Of a stretch of 64,000 nucleotides of DNA, positions 29,162 to 38,141 are shown piece after piece (position 1 is the first letter of the stretch; each line of letters opens with the position of its first letter). This stretch comes from Lacimicrobium alkaliphilum (GTDB taxonomy: Bacteria > Pseudomonadota > Gammaproteobacteria > Enterobacterales > Alteromonadaceae), in assembly GCF_001466725.1 (NCBI RefSeq), contig NZ_CP013650.1, forward strand, positions 2,790,001-2,854,000, in the 5' to 3' direction. The notes under the pieces are model-generated. The model was not told where the DNA came from. It saw only the letters and a program-made list of their open reading frames with translations, and made no database searches. The position numbers and the translations under genes were made by a program.

Positions 29162-30237
29162 TGGACATACCAGGCATTAAACGCATTCTAATCACCGGTG
29201 GATGTGGCTTTATCGGGTCTGCCTTAGTCCGACATCTTATGCACAGTACAGCCTGCCATGTACTGAATATCGATAAGCTCACATATGCGGCTAATCCAGA
29301 GGCAGTCAAAGACGCTGCAGACTCCGCCCGTTATCAACATGCTGTCGCCGATATTTGCGATAGAAGTAAAATCAAAACATTGATATCCAGATTTCAACCT
29401 GATGCCATCCTTCATCTCGCAGCAGAGTCCCATGTAGACCGCTCTATCTCCTCGCCAGCCGTGTTCATGCAGACCAATATCATCGGAACATACTCATTGC
29501 TTGAGGAGGCTCTGGCCTATTGGCAAGAGCTATCCGAGAGTCGTCAGTCTAGATTTAAATTTATTCATATCTCCACTGATGAAGTTTTTGGTGATTTGGA
29601 AACTGATGATTCGGCTTTTGATGAATCAAGCCCTTACCTGCCCAGCTCACCTTACTCTGCCAGCAAAGCAAGTTCGGACCATCTTGCCAGAGCATGGCAT
29701 CGAACTTATCGGCTCCCTGTCATAGTGACCAATTGTTCAAATAACTATGGGCCCTATCAGCATCACGAAAAACTGATACCTCATATGACCATGTGCGCCC
29801 TCAAAGAGCAGCCATTACCCATCTATGGAAATGGTAAAAACATTCGTGACTGGCTGTTTGTCGATGATTATGTTGATGCTTTGACATCAGTACTTCGAGA
29901 TGGCGTAGCTGGCGAGACGTATTGCATTGGCGGAAATAACGAGCTGACGAATCTCGAGTTGGTTAATACGCTCTGTGCTGAATTAGATATCCTCAGACCA
30001 AGAGTAAAAGGACGCTACATCGATCTACTGGAATTTGTCGAAGATCGCGCCGGGCATGACAAGCGCTATGCCATCAATAGTCAAAAAATTACTTCACAGC
30101 TAGGCTGGCGCCCTTCTCACAATTTCAGAGAAGGTCTGAATAAAACGCTGTGCTGGTTACTCGAACAATATTCTGAACCGTTTAATCGCGCTAACAGTCA
30201 TTTCTGCACCTCAGGTGAAGGGAGCGAAGTAAAGTGA
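29158..30237 (+). CDS. rfbB: dTDP-glucose 4,6-dehydratase RfbB
   Basis: Makes dTDP-4-keto-6-deoxyglucose from dTDP-glucose. 359 residues; NAD motif [24 protein letters not shown], the catalytic STDEVFGDL and PYSASK (YxxxK). It comes before rfbA in the same operon and would feed the vioA-like aminotransferase two genes on. Either of two successive ATG codons (29158, 29161) could serve as start. Confidence 0.96.
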   Translation: MMDIPGIKRILITGGCGFIGSALVRHLMHSTACHVLNIDKLTYAANPEAVKDAADSARYQHAVADICDRSKIKTLISRFQPDAILHLAAESHVDRSISSPAVFMQTNIIGTYSLLEEALAYWQELSESRQSRFKFIHISTDEVFGDLETDDSAFDESSPYLPSSPYSASKASSDHLARAWHRTYRLPVIVTNCSNNYGPYQHHEKLIPHMTMCALKEQPLPIYGNGKNIRDWLFVDDYVDALTSVLRDGVAGETYCIGGNNELTNLELVNTLCAELDILRPRVKGRYIDLLEFVEDRAGHDKRYAINSQKITSQLGWRPSHNFREGLNKTLCWLLEQYSEPFNRANSHFCTSGEGSEVK

Positions 30238-31115
30238 AAGGTATCATCCTAGCGGGAGGCACCGGAACCCGACTATACCCAACCACCAAGGGAACCTCGA
30301 AACAGCTCATCCCAGTGTATGATAAACCCATGATTTATTATCCACTTTCCGTACTTATGCTGGCAGGTATTAGGGAAGTGTTGGTCATTACTACCTCTGA
30401 GGATCAACTTAACTTCCAACGCTTGCTAGGCGATGGAAGCAGCTTTGGACTGAATCTGGAGTATGCGATTCAGGATCAGCCCAACGGGATCGCAGAAGCT
30501 TTCATTATTGGTGAGAAATTCGTAGGTAACGATAGCGTCTGTCTGGTGCTGGGCGATAATATTTTTTACGGTGAAGGCTTTACACCAAAATTATTACGGG
30601 CGGCTAAGCGCAGAGAAGGCGCGACTATCTTTGCTTATAAAGTAAGAGATCCCCGTCGCTTCGGTATCGTTGAAGTTGATGAAAATTACAACGCCCTATC
30701 CATTGAAGAAAAACCTCACAAACCAAAATCTGAGCTAGCCGTAACCGGTATCTATTTTTACGACAATCAAGTTATCGACATTGCCAAAGCAGTCCGCCCA
30801 TCGGCCCGGGGAGAGCTAGAAATTACCAGCATTAATCAGGCCTACCTGAGTCAGCAGCGGCTTTTTGTTGAGCCATTGGGACGAGGCTTTGCCTGGCTTG
30901 ATACTGGCACACAGGAAAGCCTGTTCGAGGCCAGCGTTTTTGTCCAAACCATTGAAAAACGTCAAGGCTATAAAATTGCGTGTCTTGAAGAGATTGCATT
31001 CAATCAGGGTTGGTTAGACGAAAATGCTTTGTTGACACAGGCTAATAACCTCGGTACCAGTGCCTATGGAGCGTATTTGCGGGAGCTTCTGGCGGAACAT
31101 CATGATAAAGCTTAA
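30234..31115 (+). CDS. rfbA: Glucose-1-phosphate thymidylyltransferase RfbA
   Basis: Couples glucose-1-phosphate to dTTP to give dTDP-glucose. 293 residues; nucleotide-binding [11 protein letters not shown] at residues 8-18, [11 protein letters not shown], the catalytic region LGDNIFYG and EEKPHKPKS. It starts at a GTG (30234) overlapping the rfbB stop as GTGA. No rfbC/rfbD follow, so the product is not routed to dTDP-rhamnose here. Confidence 0.96.
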   Translation: MKGIILAGGTGTRLYPTTKGTSKQLIPVYDKPMIYYPLSVLMLAGIREVLVITTSEDQLNFQRLLGDGSSFGLNLEYAIQDQPNGIAEAFIIGEKFVGNDSVCLVLGDNIFYGEGFTPKLLRAAKRREGATIFAYKVRDPRRFGIVEVDENYNALSIEEKPHKPKSELAVTGIYFYDNQVIDIAKAVRPSARGELEITSINQAYLSQQRLFVEPLGRGFAWLDTGTQESLFEASVFVQTIEKRQGYKIACLEEIAFNQGWLDENALLTQANNLGTSAYGAYLRELLAEHHDKA

Positions 31116-32184
31116 TCTCCCTCTAAAGCCCGATACAGATAAACTGTTTGAATACCTAAATGGTATCAATGACCGTCAATGGTACACCAATTTCGGCCCA
31201 TTACATCAGGAGCTGACATATGCACTGGAGCAACAGTTGCAGGTGGAAAATCTGCTTCTGGTCACCAATGCAACACTCGGTCTTCAAATCGCCGCTGCGG
31301 TGCTAGGCCTCAAACATGTCATTACTACGCCATTTAGCTTCGTTGCGACCACCGCTGCGATGGCGTGGCGAAATGTTGGTTTCACATTTGCTGACATAGA
31401 TAGTCAAACACTGAACCTGGATCCGGAAAAAGCAGCTGCAGCACTTCATCAAGTGCCAGAAGCCGATGCCGTCCTCGCGACACATGTTTATGGTAATCCG
31501 TGTGATCTTGAGAGCTTTGCCGAACTCACAGCAAGTCAGGGTAAAAAGCTACTTTATGACGCCGCCCACGGATTTGGAGTCACCGTCAAGGGTAAATCGT
31601 TGCTCAGCTTCGGAGATGCAAGCGTTGTGTCATTTCATGCCACTAAAGTCTTCAGCACTATCGAGGGCGGAGCAATCATCTTCAAACGCAAGTCTGATTA
31701 TGACCGCGCAAAAAGAATGATCAGTTTTGGTATGGATGCCAATGGCGAGATCCACGATTTAGGGATCAACGCCAAAATGGGCGAGTATCATGCAGCGGTT
31801 GGCCTGTGCAACCTTAGCCAGATTGAAACGGTTTTAGAGCATAGAAGAGAGTGCTTCGCCCATTACCAGAAGTTGCTTGTCCCAAGAGTTAAACTCCCAC
31901 TCTGGCATCCTGATGCAATATTAAATGGGGCTTATATGCCAGTTATCTTCGAGAGCAGTGAAGATAGAATAAAGTGTGAAAAGGTGCTTACTTCTCGGAA
32001 CATTGGTCACAGAAGATACTTCTCTCCGTCTCTGGATACCCTTTATCCATCAGTTCACTCCCGCAACCGCTTAGACAACAGTCATCGCATCGCTTCACGG
32101 GTTTTGTGCTTGCCCATGCATGCTTACCTCACTCAATCTGATGTCAGTCAAGTGTGCCACAGCATCACTGAGGCTCTCCCATGA
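31102..32184 (+). CDS. vioA: dTDP-4-amino-4,6-dideoxyhexose transaminase (VioA-like)
   Basis: DegT-family aminotransferase that would aminate dTDP-4-keto-6-deoxyglucose to dTDP-Qui4N. The 360-residue protein has VioA-like features: [10 protein letters not shown] near the start, [20 protein letters not shown] and the PLP lysine in [14 protein letters not shown]. An open frame extends to 31060 but the ATG at 31102 matches the family start; it overlaps rfbA by 14 bases. A 4-epimeric product (Fuc4N) cannot be excluded from sequence. Confidence 0.82.
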   Translation: MIKLNLPLKPDTDKLFEYLNGINDRQWYTNFGPLHQELTYALEQQLQVENLLLVTNATLGLQIAAAVLGLKHVITTPFSFVATTAAMAWRNVGFTFADIDSQTLNLDPEKAAAALHQVPEADAVLATHVYGNPCDLESFAELTASQGKKLLYDAAHGFGVTVKGKSLLSFGDASVVSFHATKVFSTIEGGAIIFKRKSDYDRAKRMISFGMDANGEIHDLGINAKMGEYHAAVGLCNLSQIETVLEHRRECFAHYQKLLVPRVKLPLWHPDAILNGAYMPVIFESSEDRIKCEKVLTSRNIGHRRYFSPSLDTLYPSVHSRNRLDNSHRIASRVLCLPMHAYLTQSDVSQVCHSITEALP

Positions 32185-32894
32185 AAGTAGCCATAATGCA
32201 ACCTTACCTTTTCCCCTATTCGGGCTATTTTAAATTAGTAAAAGCAGTCGATACCTTTGTTTTTTTTGATGATGTGGCTTTTATAAAGCGGGGCTTTATC
32301 AACAGAAACAACATTCTTGTCAATGGACAGGCACATCGATTCAGTTTACCTGTAGAGAAAGCATCTCAGAACAGAAACATTAATGAGCACTATTACCTAG
32401 CGCATCAACACAACTTTTTAAAGACATTAAATCACGCGTATAAATGTGCTCCAGCTTACACTGAAACACGCGCTATAGTAGAAAATGTTGTAAACCATTC
32501 GGATAACAATGTTGCCACAATCAATCGGTTGTCAGTGATGCAAACGGCAGAATACTTGGGAGTCAATAGAAGTTGGCTAAATGCATCTGAGTTTGCTGGA
32601 ACCCAACATTTGAAAGGACAAGACAGAATCATTGCAATATGTAAAGAATTAGATGCTGAAATCTACATAAACCCAATAGGTGGACGCCAGCTTTACGATG
32701 AAGATGAGTTTTCCAAAAATAACCTCAAGCTGAGATTCCTACATAGCCAAGTCAGACCTTACCCGCAATTGGCTGACACTTTCATTCCTAACTTGTCCAT
32801 TATCGATCACTTAATGATGCAAGCGCCGAAAAAGATAGAGTCTTACCTGGATGATTATCAACTTATCAGAGGAAAAGAAGCCTTATGCCTGTGA
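32181..32894 (+). CDS. WbqC-like family protein
   Basis: A 237-residue member of the WbqC-like family, often found beside vioA or fdtB-like aminotransferases in polysaccharide loci. Its biochemical role is not established to my knowledge. The N-terminal signature MQPYLFPYSGYF and DDVAFIKRGFINRN are clear. From this gene on, base composition becomes visibly AT-rich compared with the genes upstream. ATGA overlap with vioA. Confidence 0.85.
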   Translation: MKVAIMQPYLFPYSGYFKLVKAVDTFVFFDDVAFIKRGFINRNNILVNGQAHRFSLPVEKASQNRNINEHYYLAHQHNFLKTLNHAYKCAPAYTETRAIVENVVNHSDNNVATINRLSVMQTAEYLGVNRSWLNASEFAGTQHLKGQDRIIAICKELDAEIYINPIGGRQLYDEDEFSKNNLKLRFLHSQVRPYPQLADTFIPNLSIIDHLMMQAPKKIESYLDDYQLIRGKEALCL

Positions 32895-33646
32895 AAGAAG
32901 TCACTTTATCTAGTCAGTCACCTTGTGAAGATGACATTACTAATCTAATACAAACCTTAGCAGAAAGTGAGTTTCCCATTGTATTAAGAAGTGGACTCTC
33001 TCGTTTCTCTATGCCTCAGTGGCATAGCTTCTTATCAGAAAACTGCTCTCTAAAAGAGGATAAAAGGCACTATAGTACTGACCAACAGTTAGTAGAGTCA
33101 GATTGGTGGGAAATTTCATACAATCCCGCAAAAGCATCCACTTATGCTCACAGTAATACACGACAGCCTATGCACACCGACAATGCCTGGTTTGCCGATC
33201 CTGCTGAAATTAACTTCTTTGTGATGCAGAAACAGGCAGAGTCCGGTGGTGAACAAACTATCTATCCACTGTCGCGGTTGCAGGAAGACCTGCTCGCAGA
33301 GAATCGTAGCCTCTATGAGGATTTAATCAGCATTCCCGTTACCATCCAAAAAGGTGATGATGAATACCAAAATCACACCCCAATCATTGTTGAGCATACT
33401 CAGCCCAGAATATTCTGGAACTACTACCGAACCCTACGAGACAACAAAGACATTGATAATATGTGTGAACAGTTTTTTCGGTTTCTAGAAAAAAAGGAAT
33501 CTTCCAGTTCAGTTATAAAATTACGCGCTGAATCTGGAGACTGCTTTGCTTTTAATGACAGTCGACTTTTACATGGACGTCTGGCATTTAATGCCCAAAA
33601 GCCTCGGGATAGGGTCTTATATCAGTCGATGTGGAAACTTAAATGA
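32885..33646 (+). CDS. TauD/TfdA-like Fe(II)/2-oxoglutarate dioxygenase
   Basis: A 253-residue oxygenase of the TauD/gamma-butyrobetaine hydroxylase type. The iron-binding motif HxD appears as MHTDNAW (about residue 98), the distal His in RLLHGR and the 2-oxoglutarate Arg in KPRDRVLYQS. It may hydroxylate a sugar, lipid or small-molecule substituent; the substrate is unknown. It overlaps the WbqC-like gene by 10 bases and belongs to the same operon. Confidence 0.8.
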   Translation: MPVKEVTLSSQSPCEDDITNLIQTLAESEFPIVLRSGLSRFSMPQWHSFLSENCSLKEDKRHYSTDQQLVESDWWEISYNPAKASTYAHSNTRQPMHTDNAWFADPAEINFFVMQKQAESGGEQTIYPLSRLQEDLLAENRSLYEDLISIPVTIQKGDDEYQNHTPIIVEHTQPRIFWNYYRTLRDNKDIDNMCEQFFRFLEKKESSSSVIKLRAESGDCFAFNDSRLLHGRLAFNAQKPRDRVLYQSMWKLK

Positions 33647-33707
33647 CAGCGAACCTGTAAAATCATATGCAACCCTTCCCCCCAAAATTATAAAGCAGAG
33701 TTTTAAA

Positions 33708-34745
33708 ATGACAGATGAAAATCTAATCAGAAAACTAAAAAGCGATGAAATAAAAATACATATCTTCATTAGTAAAACCACAAATAAGTTTAATAACTTT
33801 CTTGACGGAGCAGGATTAAACCCAAAATCAGACAAATTTACTTGGCACTGCAACAATAAATTTGAATATCATAAAATCATTAACGTTAAACATGAAAAAC
33901 CACCCTTACTAATCTTTGACAGGATTTCTTCAGCGCAGAGCATAACTGAAGTCATTTCAGAATTTTGTGAATATGAAAAACTTTTCTTCAATGGAAAAAA
34001 ATTAATCACGCCTCACGAAGGAAATACCCTTAGAAATAAACGTGTTGGATTGATAGCTATGCCCAAAAGCGGTAGCTCCTGGTTAAAAGCTGCATTTGAG
34101 AACGCCTTACTTAGCGATGACTATAGGTGTTTTGGTGGCTCCTGGGCGCATGGAGAAGGACAACAATTATCTATTCCTGTATTTTCAAGCTTTATCAATC
34201 GTGGGGGGCTAATGAAATCGCATATTTCACCAACCAAATTTAACCAGAAAGTACTGGAAGATGGCTTAAGTCGATGCCCTGATTTTAAATTAATCCTACA
34301 TCTTCGCGATCCAAGACAAGCCCTGGTGTCATGGATTAAATTTGAAGATAAAATGAAGGGACCATTGAAAACATACCTTCACTCAAAGAAAGAGTATAAT
34401 GTTCAAGACAAATTTGAATATTTTTACCAGGTATTCTATCTCACCATGGTTGACTTCATTCAAGGGTGGTCTGAATTACTTGACTCCAGTCAGCTAATTT
34501 CAAACACTCTAATTACAACTCAAGAGGAACTAAAAAACCATCCACAAAGTCTTAACGAAAAGCTATCAAATTGGATTGGCTTGTCGCCTGGTAACCTGGC
34601 GATAGATGAAAAACCAGTGGAAGGTGAGCTTCACTTCAGAAAAGGCCGTACAGATGAGTGGAAAGGATTCTTTAGTAAAGAACAAATAAACAAACTGAAC
34701 CAAGTACTCCCCGTCGCAATAAGAGAAAAATTCTTATGGGAATAG
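33708..34745 (+). CDS. Sulfotransferase-domain protein
   Basis: Contains the 5'-phosphosulfate loop MPKSGSSWLKAAFENAL (about residue 118) and the 3'-phosphate motif LHLRDPRQALVSW (about 200) of PAPS-dependent sulfotransferases. The frame is open back to 33546, inside the dioxygenase gene. I choose the ATG at 33708 (345 residues) since the upstream part overlaps a real gene. The first about 110 residues are of unknown type. It is the last gene of the plus-strand operon and is AT-rich. Confidence 0.8.
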   Translation: MTDENLIRKLKSDEIKIHIFISKTTNKFNNFLDGAGLNPKSDKFTWHCNNKFEYHKIINVKHEKPPLLIFDRISSAQSITEVISEFCEYEKLFFNGKKLITPHEGNTLRNKRVGLIAMPKSGSSWLKAAFENALLSDDYRCFGGSWAHGEGQQLSIPVFSSFINRGGLMKSHISPTKFNQKVLEDGLSRCPDFKLILHLRDPRQALVSWIKFEDKMKGPLKTYLHSKKEYNVQDKFEYFYQVFYLTMVDFIQGWSELLDSSQLISNTLITTQEELKNHPQSLNEKLSNWIGLSPGNLAIDEKPVEGELHFRKGRTDEWKGFFSKEQINKLNQVLPVAIREKFLWE

Positions 34746-35046
34746 TTTTAATCATAAACATACTAAATAAAAACATAAATTTTATTACATTTAGCTCTAA
34801 GTCTAGGTTAAGGCGTCGTTATTTTTGTGAAAGAATATTTTTTTAATATGGGAAGTATATTTCCCTTTATCAAACAAGAATTATGCCTTATAAAGAAGGT
34901 CATACCGAATGATGAAAGCTATTGAAGCCATATTGGCGAATTGAATGCACAGAGGTTATAAAAAGCGGGTTCAAATAAGCTAAAAAATAGATAAAAATTA
35001 CGAAAAGAACTTCTCTCTAGTCGTCGTTATAATTCTAGGGAGAAAG
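34746..35046. other. AT-rich gap before the second sulfotransferase gene
   Basis: About 300 bp of strongly AT-rich sequence with no recognisable gene. A ribosome site AGGGAGAAAG lies at its right edge before the next ATG. No convincing promoter, terminator or repeat was seen. Confidence 0.5.
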
Positions 35047-35820
35047 ATGTCTGAGGTAGAGGAAAATAATATGAAAAGAAAGAGCTTTCTTCTCTGTGTA
35101 GGCAGCCAGAAAAGTGGTACCACTTGGTTACATAAACAGCTATCTATGCATAATGAAGTCAACTTCGGATATGCTAAAGAGTATCATTACTTTGATTATC
35201 TATACCTAGACAGCCACAAAAAGAAACTTGGCGGACTTTTAAGTAAAAATAAAAAATACTCGGACAATGATAAAAACTGGCACCCTGAATTCTTCATCAG
35301 GAAAGATTATTATTTTGAGTACTTCATTAAACTACTAGAATCCCGCAAAGAGACGACTTTAACTGGCGACTTTACTCCAGAGTATGCGTTACTTTCCTTA
35401 GATAATTGGCGGGAAGTATTCAATGCATTCTCAAAACTTGATCTAAACATTAAAGTTTTGTTCATCATGCGAGATCCATTGGAGAGAATTTGGTCGGCTT
35501 GTAGGATGCATCGAAAATTAAAGCCTGAATTATTCTGCTTAAATGATGAAGTTATCTCAGATGACCAGTATATCAACCTCAATTACAACAGAAAAGACAT
35601 AGAAGAACGAACAAGATACGAGAAAACCATTTCCACTTTAGATGCCGCATTGGAAAAATCACAGATGATGTATGCGCTGTACGAAGAGCTACATACGGAA
35701 CAGTTTAGAAAAGATCTTGGTAAATTTCTGGAACTCGAAAACGTAAGTCTGGACACAAAGAAAAGATACAATAACCAGGAAAAAGTGCAAACTATAAGTG
35801 AAAAACATCAAGGGCAGTAG
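35047..35820 (+). CDS. Sulfotransferase family protein, C-terminus frameshifted
   Basis: The N-terminal PAPS-binding loop GSQKSGTTWLHKQL (about residue 19) and the 3'-phosphate motif FIMRDPLERIWSACRM (about 140) identify a sulfotransferase. The frame stops at 35820, but one frame over, the sequence continues without a stop from 35814 to 35918, encoding AVVSYYSETYKFMIERFPE and more, the expected family C-terminus. Adding one G to the GGG at 35812-35814 joins them. The intact gene would be 35047-35918 (about 290 residues). It may be a recent mutation or a sequence error. Confidence 0.8.
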   Translation: MSEVEENNMKRKSFLLCVGSQKSGTTWLHKQLSMHNEVNFGYAKEYHYFDYLYLDSHKKKLGGLLSKNKKYSDNDKNWHPEFFIRKDYYFEYFIKLLESRKETTLTGDFTPEYALLSLDNWREVFNAFSKLDLNIKVLFIMRDPLERIWSACRMHRKLKPELFCLNDEVISDDQYINLNYNRKDIEERTRYEKTISTLDAALEKSQMMYALYEELHTEQFRKDLGKFLELENVSLDTKKRYNNQEKVQTISEKHQGQ

Positions 35821-35918
35821 TATCTTATTATAGCGAAACATATAAATTTATGATTGAAAGATTTCCTGAAAAAAATATTAACAAACTATGGAAGTCATTG
35901 GATTACTTAAATTTGTGA

Positions 35919-36147
35919 CTTCTTTTACCTATAAACGGGTCAGCAGAAGAAAGCAGGTACTATCGAATTGGTGCGTACGTAAACGGCAGACGACAACTTA
36001 ATCTCACTAAGCTGAGAAGATAAAAAATCCATTGACCACCGCAGTACTGGAACTATTGGCTATCGGTTTATAACTGTTTGGTCATGTGTCTTTCCTGATT
36101 TTTATACAACTGAAATGCCACATATTTCTAAACGCTATGCATCAAAA
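35919..36147. other. Convergent gap between the plus- and minus-strand glycan genes
   Basis: About 230 bp with no gene I can support; AT-rich, no clear terminator hairpin. It separates the last plus-strand gene from the methyltransferase-like gene on the minus strand. Confidence 0.4.
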
Positions 36148-37272
36148 CTAAATAGATTTCGTTAGGCCATGACTGAACCTATACTCATCCAAAGCATGAT
36201 TTAGCCTCTTGATATCTATATTGTCCTCATAGAGCATATATGTATTTATCAATGTATTGACGTTGGAATACATGATTTCGCATAACTGTTGAAAAATCTC
36301 AGATTTACGTTGACTGGCAATTAATACTATTTCGACACCAGAGCCAATAAGATCTTTGGGCGCATGAACTACTTGTCCATCAATTACTTCCCCCCATTTA
36401 TTTTTGTCATTATCAATAAATCCCCACATATTTTTTTCGAGATCACTATCTCTTAGGATTGAACGATAATGCTTTTCATAATGTATGGATGTCCCCCACA
36501 CTGCAAATTTTTTGCTGTTGATATGAGAACTCATTTTCTTTAGTTTTTCGTTGTACCTTGCCGTTTGGCTATAACCATGTTCAATTATATTAGATGAAAC
36601 TTCTACATCTTCTAGTTTTCTACAGGCAAAAACTAGACAATACTTTTCTTTTGAATCAAGGATGATAGGGCCGTTTAAATCACCATGAAACTTGAAAAAA
36701 GTATTTGAATGAGCGCGATTGCAAACATATAACTGGAATTCTCCAAAGCCGTTTTTCAAATAGAATTGTGCGAGTGACTGAGGATTGTATGAAGAAAAAT
36801 GTGGCTTAAGAGGATCTATCATAAACGTATGAATAGCTAGACCGCCTATAGTAAGCAGATTGACAACATTTTTTAAAGATTGAGCTCTATCGAATACGTG
36901 ATATCCCGTTGTACCATCCAGTAAAAGAGAGGCCGTAGCATACATCTGCTTAGGAACAGGATCAGACAAATCATGAATATATGCATATGGAGTATTCTTT
37001 AAGAGGTCAAGGTTGATAATCTGTTTAAATCCAAGCATTTTAAATAAAACATTACATTCTAGATCCTTATCAAACCCCCTATTACTTTCACTATATAGGT
37101 CCTCTTCAGATATATCATTTAAATGTAAGCCATTTTTAACGCTGAACGCAACAACATCGCTTAATGAGCCACGAATAGTTTGTGTTCCATAAGTGATAAC
37201 GCAATTATTATCATAATTTGTATTACCTAAAATATGTAATACAGCCTGTAAGTCCGACACAAACATTCCCAT
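36148..37272 (-). CDS. Methyltransferase-like protein with C-terminal Rossmann domain
   Basis: A 374-residue protein with two parts. Residues about 70-190 look like a degenerate SAM methyltransferase (YATASLLLDGTTGYHVFDRAQ and NVVNLLTIGGLAIHTF resemble the post-I and motif III regions). Residues 254-340 form a Rossmann-like domain with AVWGTSIHY, GFIDNDKNKWG and VVHAPKDL, of the same type found in four other proteins of this island. Function unknown; sugar or peptide modification is likely from context. AT-rich. It is separated from the main minus-strand block by an IS66 remnant. Confidence 0.6.
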   Translation of the reverse strand: MGMFVSDLQAVLHILGNTNYDNNCVITYGTQTIRGSLSDVVAFSVKNGLHLNDISEEDLYSESNRGFDKDLECNVLFKMLGFKQIINLDLLKNTPYAYIHDLSDPVPKQMYATASLLLDGTTGYHVFDRAQSLKNVVNLLTIGGLAIHTFMIDPLKPHFSSYNPQSLAQFYLKNGFGEFQLYVCNRAHSNTFFKFHGDLNGPIILDSKEKYCLVFACRKLEDVEVSSNIIEHGYSQTARYNEKLKKMSSHINSKKFAVWGTSIHYEKHYRSILRDSDLEKNMWGFIDNDKNKWGEVIDGQVVHAPKDLIGSGVEIVLIASQRKSEIFQQLCEIMYSNVNTLINTYMLYEDNIDIKRLNHALDEYRFSHGLTKSI

Positions 37273-37439
37273 AGAGGTTCCTTGTTTAATTACTAGTCAT
37301 ATATCAGGTAATAGTGCTATTGACATATTGCCGAGGTCAAGGGATATCATCCATTTATTTATTGCATCTTCGAAATTGCTAAACCTGAACCACCAAACTG
37401 GCATCTTCTGATAATCACAGGAATTGCCAGTGCGTGTCC

Positions 37440-37689
37440 GATATCCAGTCAGCTTAAAGTCGCGCTGGTGGGTGGCTCTAACGATATGCGCAAAGCCACT
37501 GATGGCCTGAACAATATTGTTGCCTATGACCTGGAACAGGAAGCCAGTTTGGAGCAACTCTTTGTGTTCTTTGACCGCAGCCGTGATGAAGATAAAATTC
37601 TGCAGTGTGTCAATAACGGCTTCAGGCTGTACTACCATCGTTTAGAAAAGGCCCCTTTCAATGGCCCTGCATTAAGGATTACAAACTGA
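37440..37689 (+). pseudogene. IS66-family TnpB (Orf2) remnant
   Basis: Plus-strand translation from about 37450 gives VALVGGSNDMRKATDGLN, LFVFFDRSRDEDKILQCV and NGFRLYYHRLEKAPFNGP, the conserved pattern of the IS66 TnpB/Orf2 protein (DMRK...GL..., FVF.NR.RDK.KIL...NGF.L...RLEK). The usual upstream tnpA is missing, and the N-terminus has no good start. It belongs to a decayed element with the fragment at 37711-37848. Confidence 0.75.
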
Positions 37690-37710
37690 CGCTGACCATT
37701 ATCCAAGGCC

Positions 37711-37848
37711 ATGTCTAAAAGCAAAACAGAAAAAGCCGACGACTTCACGGCCTTCGATTATCTGACTTACCTTTGTAAAGAACTGCCCAGCCTCTAACCA
37801 AGTGATGTTTCCGACCATCTCTTGCCGTGGAACTTCGTTAAAAGCTAG
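37711..37848 (+). pseudogene. IS66-family TnpC transposase remnant (internally deleted)
   Basis: From the ATG at 37711 the frame reads MSKSKTEKADDFTAFDYL and TYLCKELPSL, stop (TAA at 37795-37797), then continues in frame as DVSDHLLPWNFVKS to TAG at 37846-37848. The last part is the conserved IS66 transposase C-terminus (…YLxxxLxxLP…, LLPWNF). Several hundred residues of the middle are deleted. GGACGCTTGC at 37860-37869 resembles an IS66 terminal repeat and may mark the right end. Confidence 0.65.
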
Positions 37849-38141
37849 ACAGTTATCATCGGACGCTTGCATTGATACGAGTAATCGTAGGGCGCACTGC
37901 CCGACCAAGCCTTCTGGGTAATCTCTCCCACTCAAGCATTGCCTTGCCCGCAAAAAAACCAAAAAAAACAGCTGATTGTGTTATTGATACTTGGTAAGCA
38001 GTATTTGGAGATTTATTCCTGGGTCGGTGTTGAAATCCAACTTTACTGCTATTTCAGTCTTTTCTTTGCGTTCCAATGCACGATACCAATACAACAAATA
38101 CTTACGGTAACAAGCCCGGTTGTCAGGCAGACCTTACAACA

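Larger units (their letters stand above)
37434..37870 (+). mobile_element. Degraded IS66-family insertion sequence
   Basis: Combines the tnpB remnant (37440-37689) and the tnpC remnant (37711-37848). The tnpA gene and most of tnpC are lost. Left boundary uncertain; the right boundary may lie at the GGACGCTTGC near 37869, similar to an IS66 end. The rest of the gap between 37273 and 38141 has no supportable gene; a minus-strand stretch at 37297-37410 (WWFRFSNFEDAINKWM) might be the tail of an older gene cut by the insertion. Confidence 0.65.

Noticed and set aside
37297..37638. Minus-strand 113-codon ORF
   Set aside because: Most of it is antisense to the IS66 tnpB remnant; only its last about 35 codons (WWFRFSNFEDA) could be a relic of another gene.
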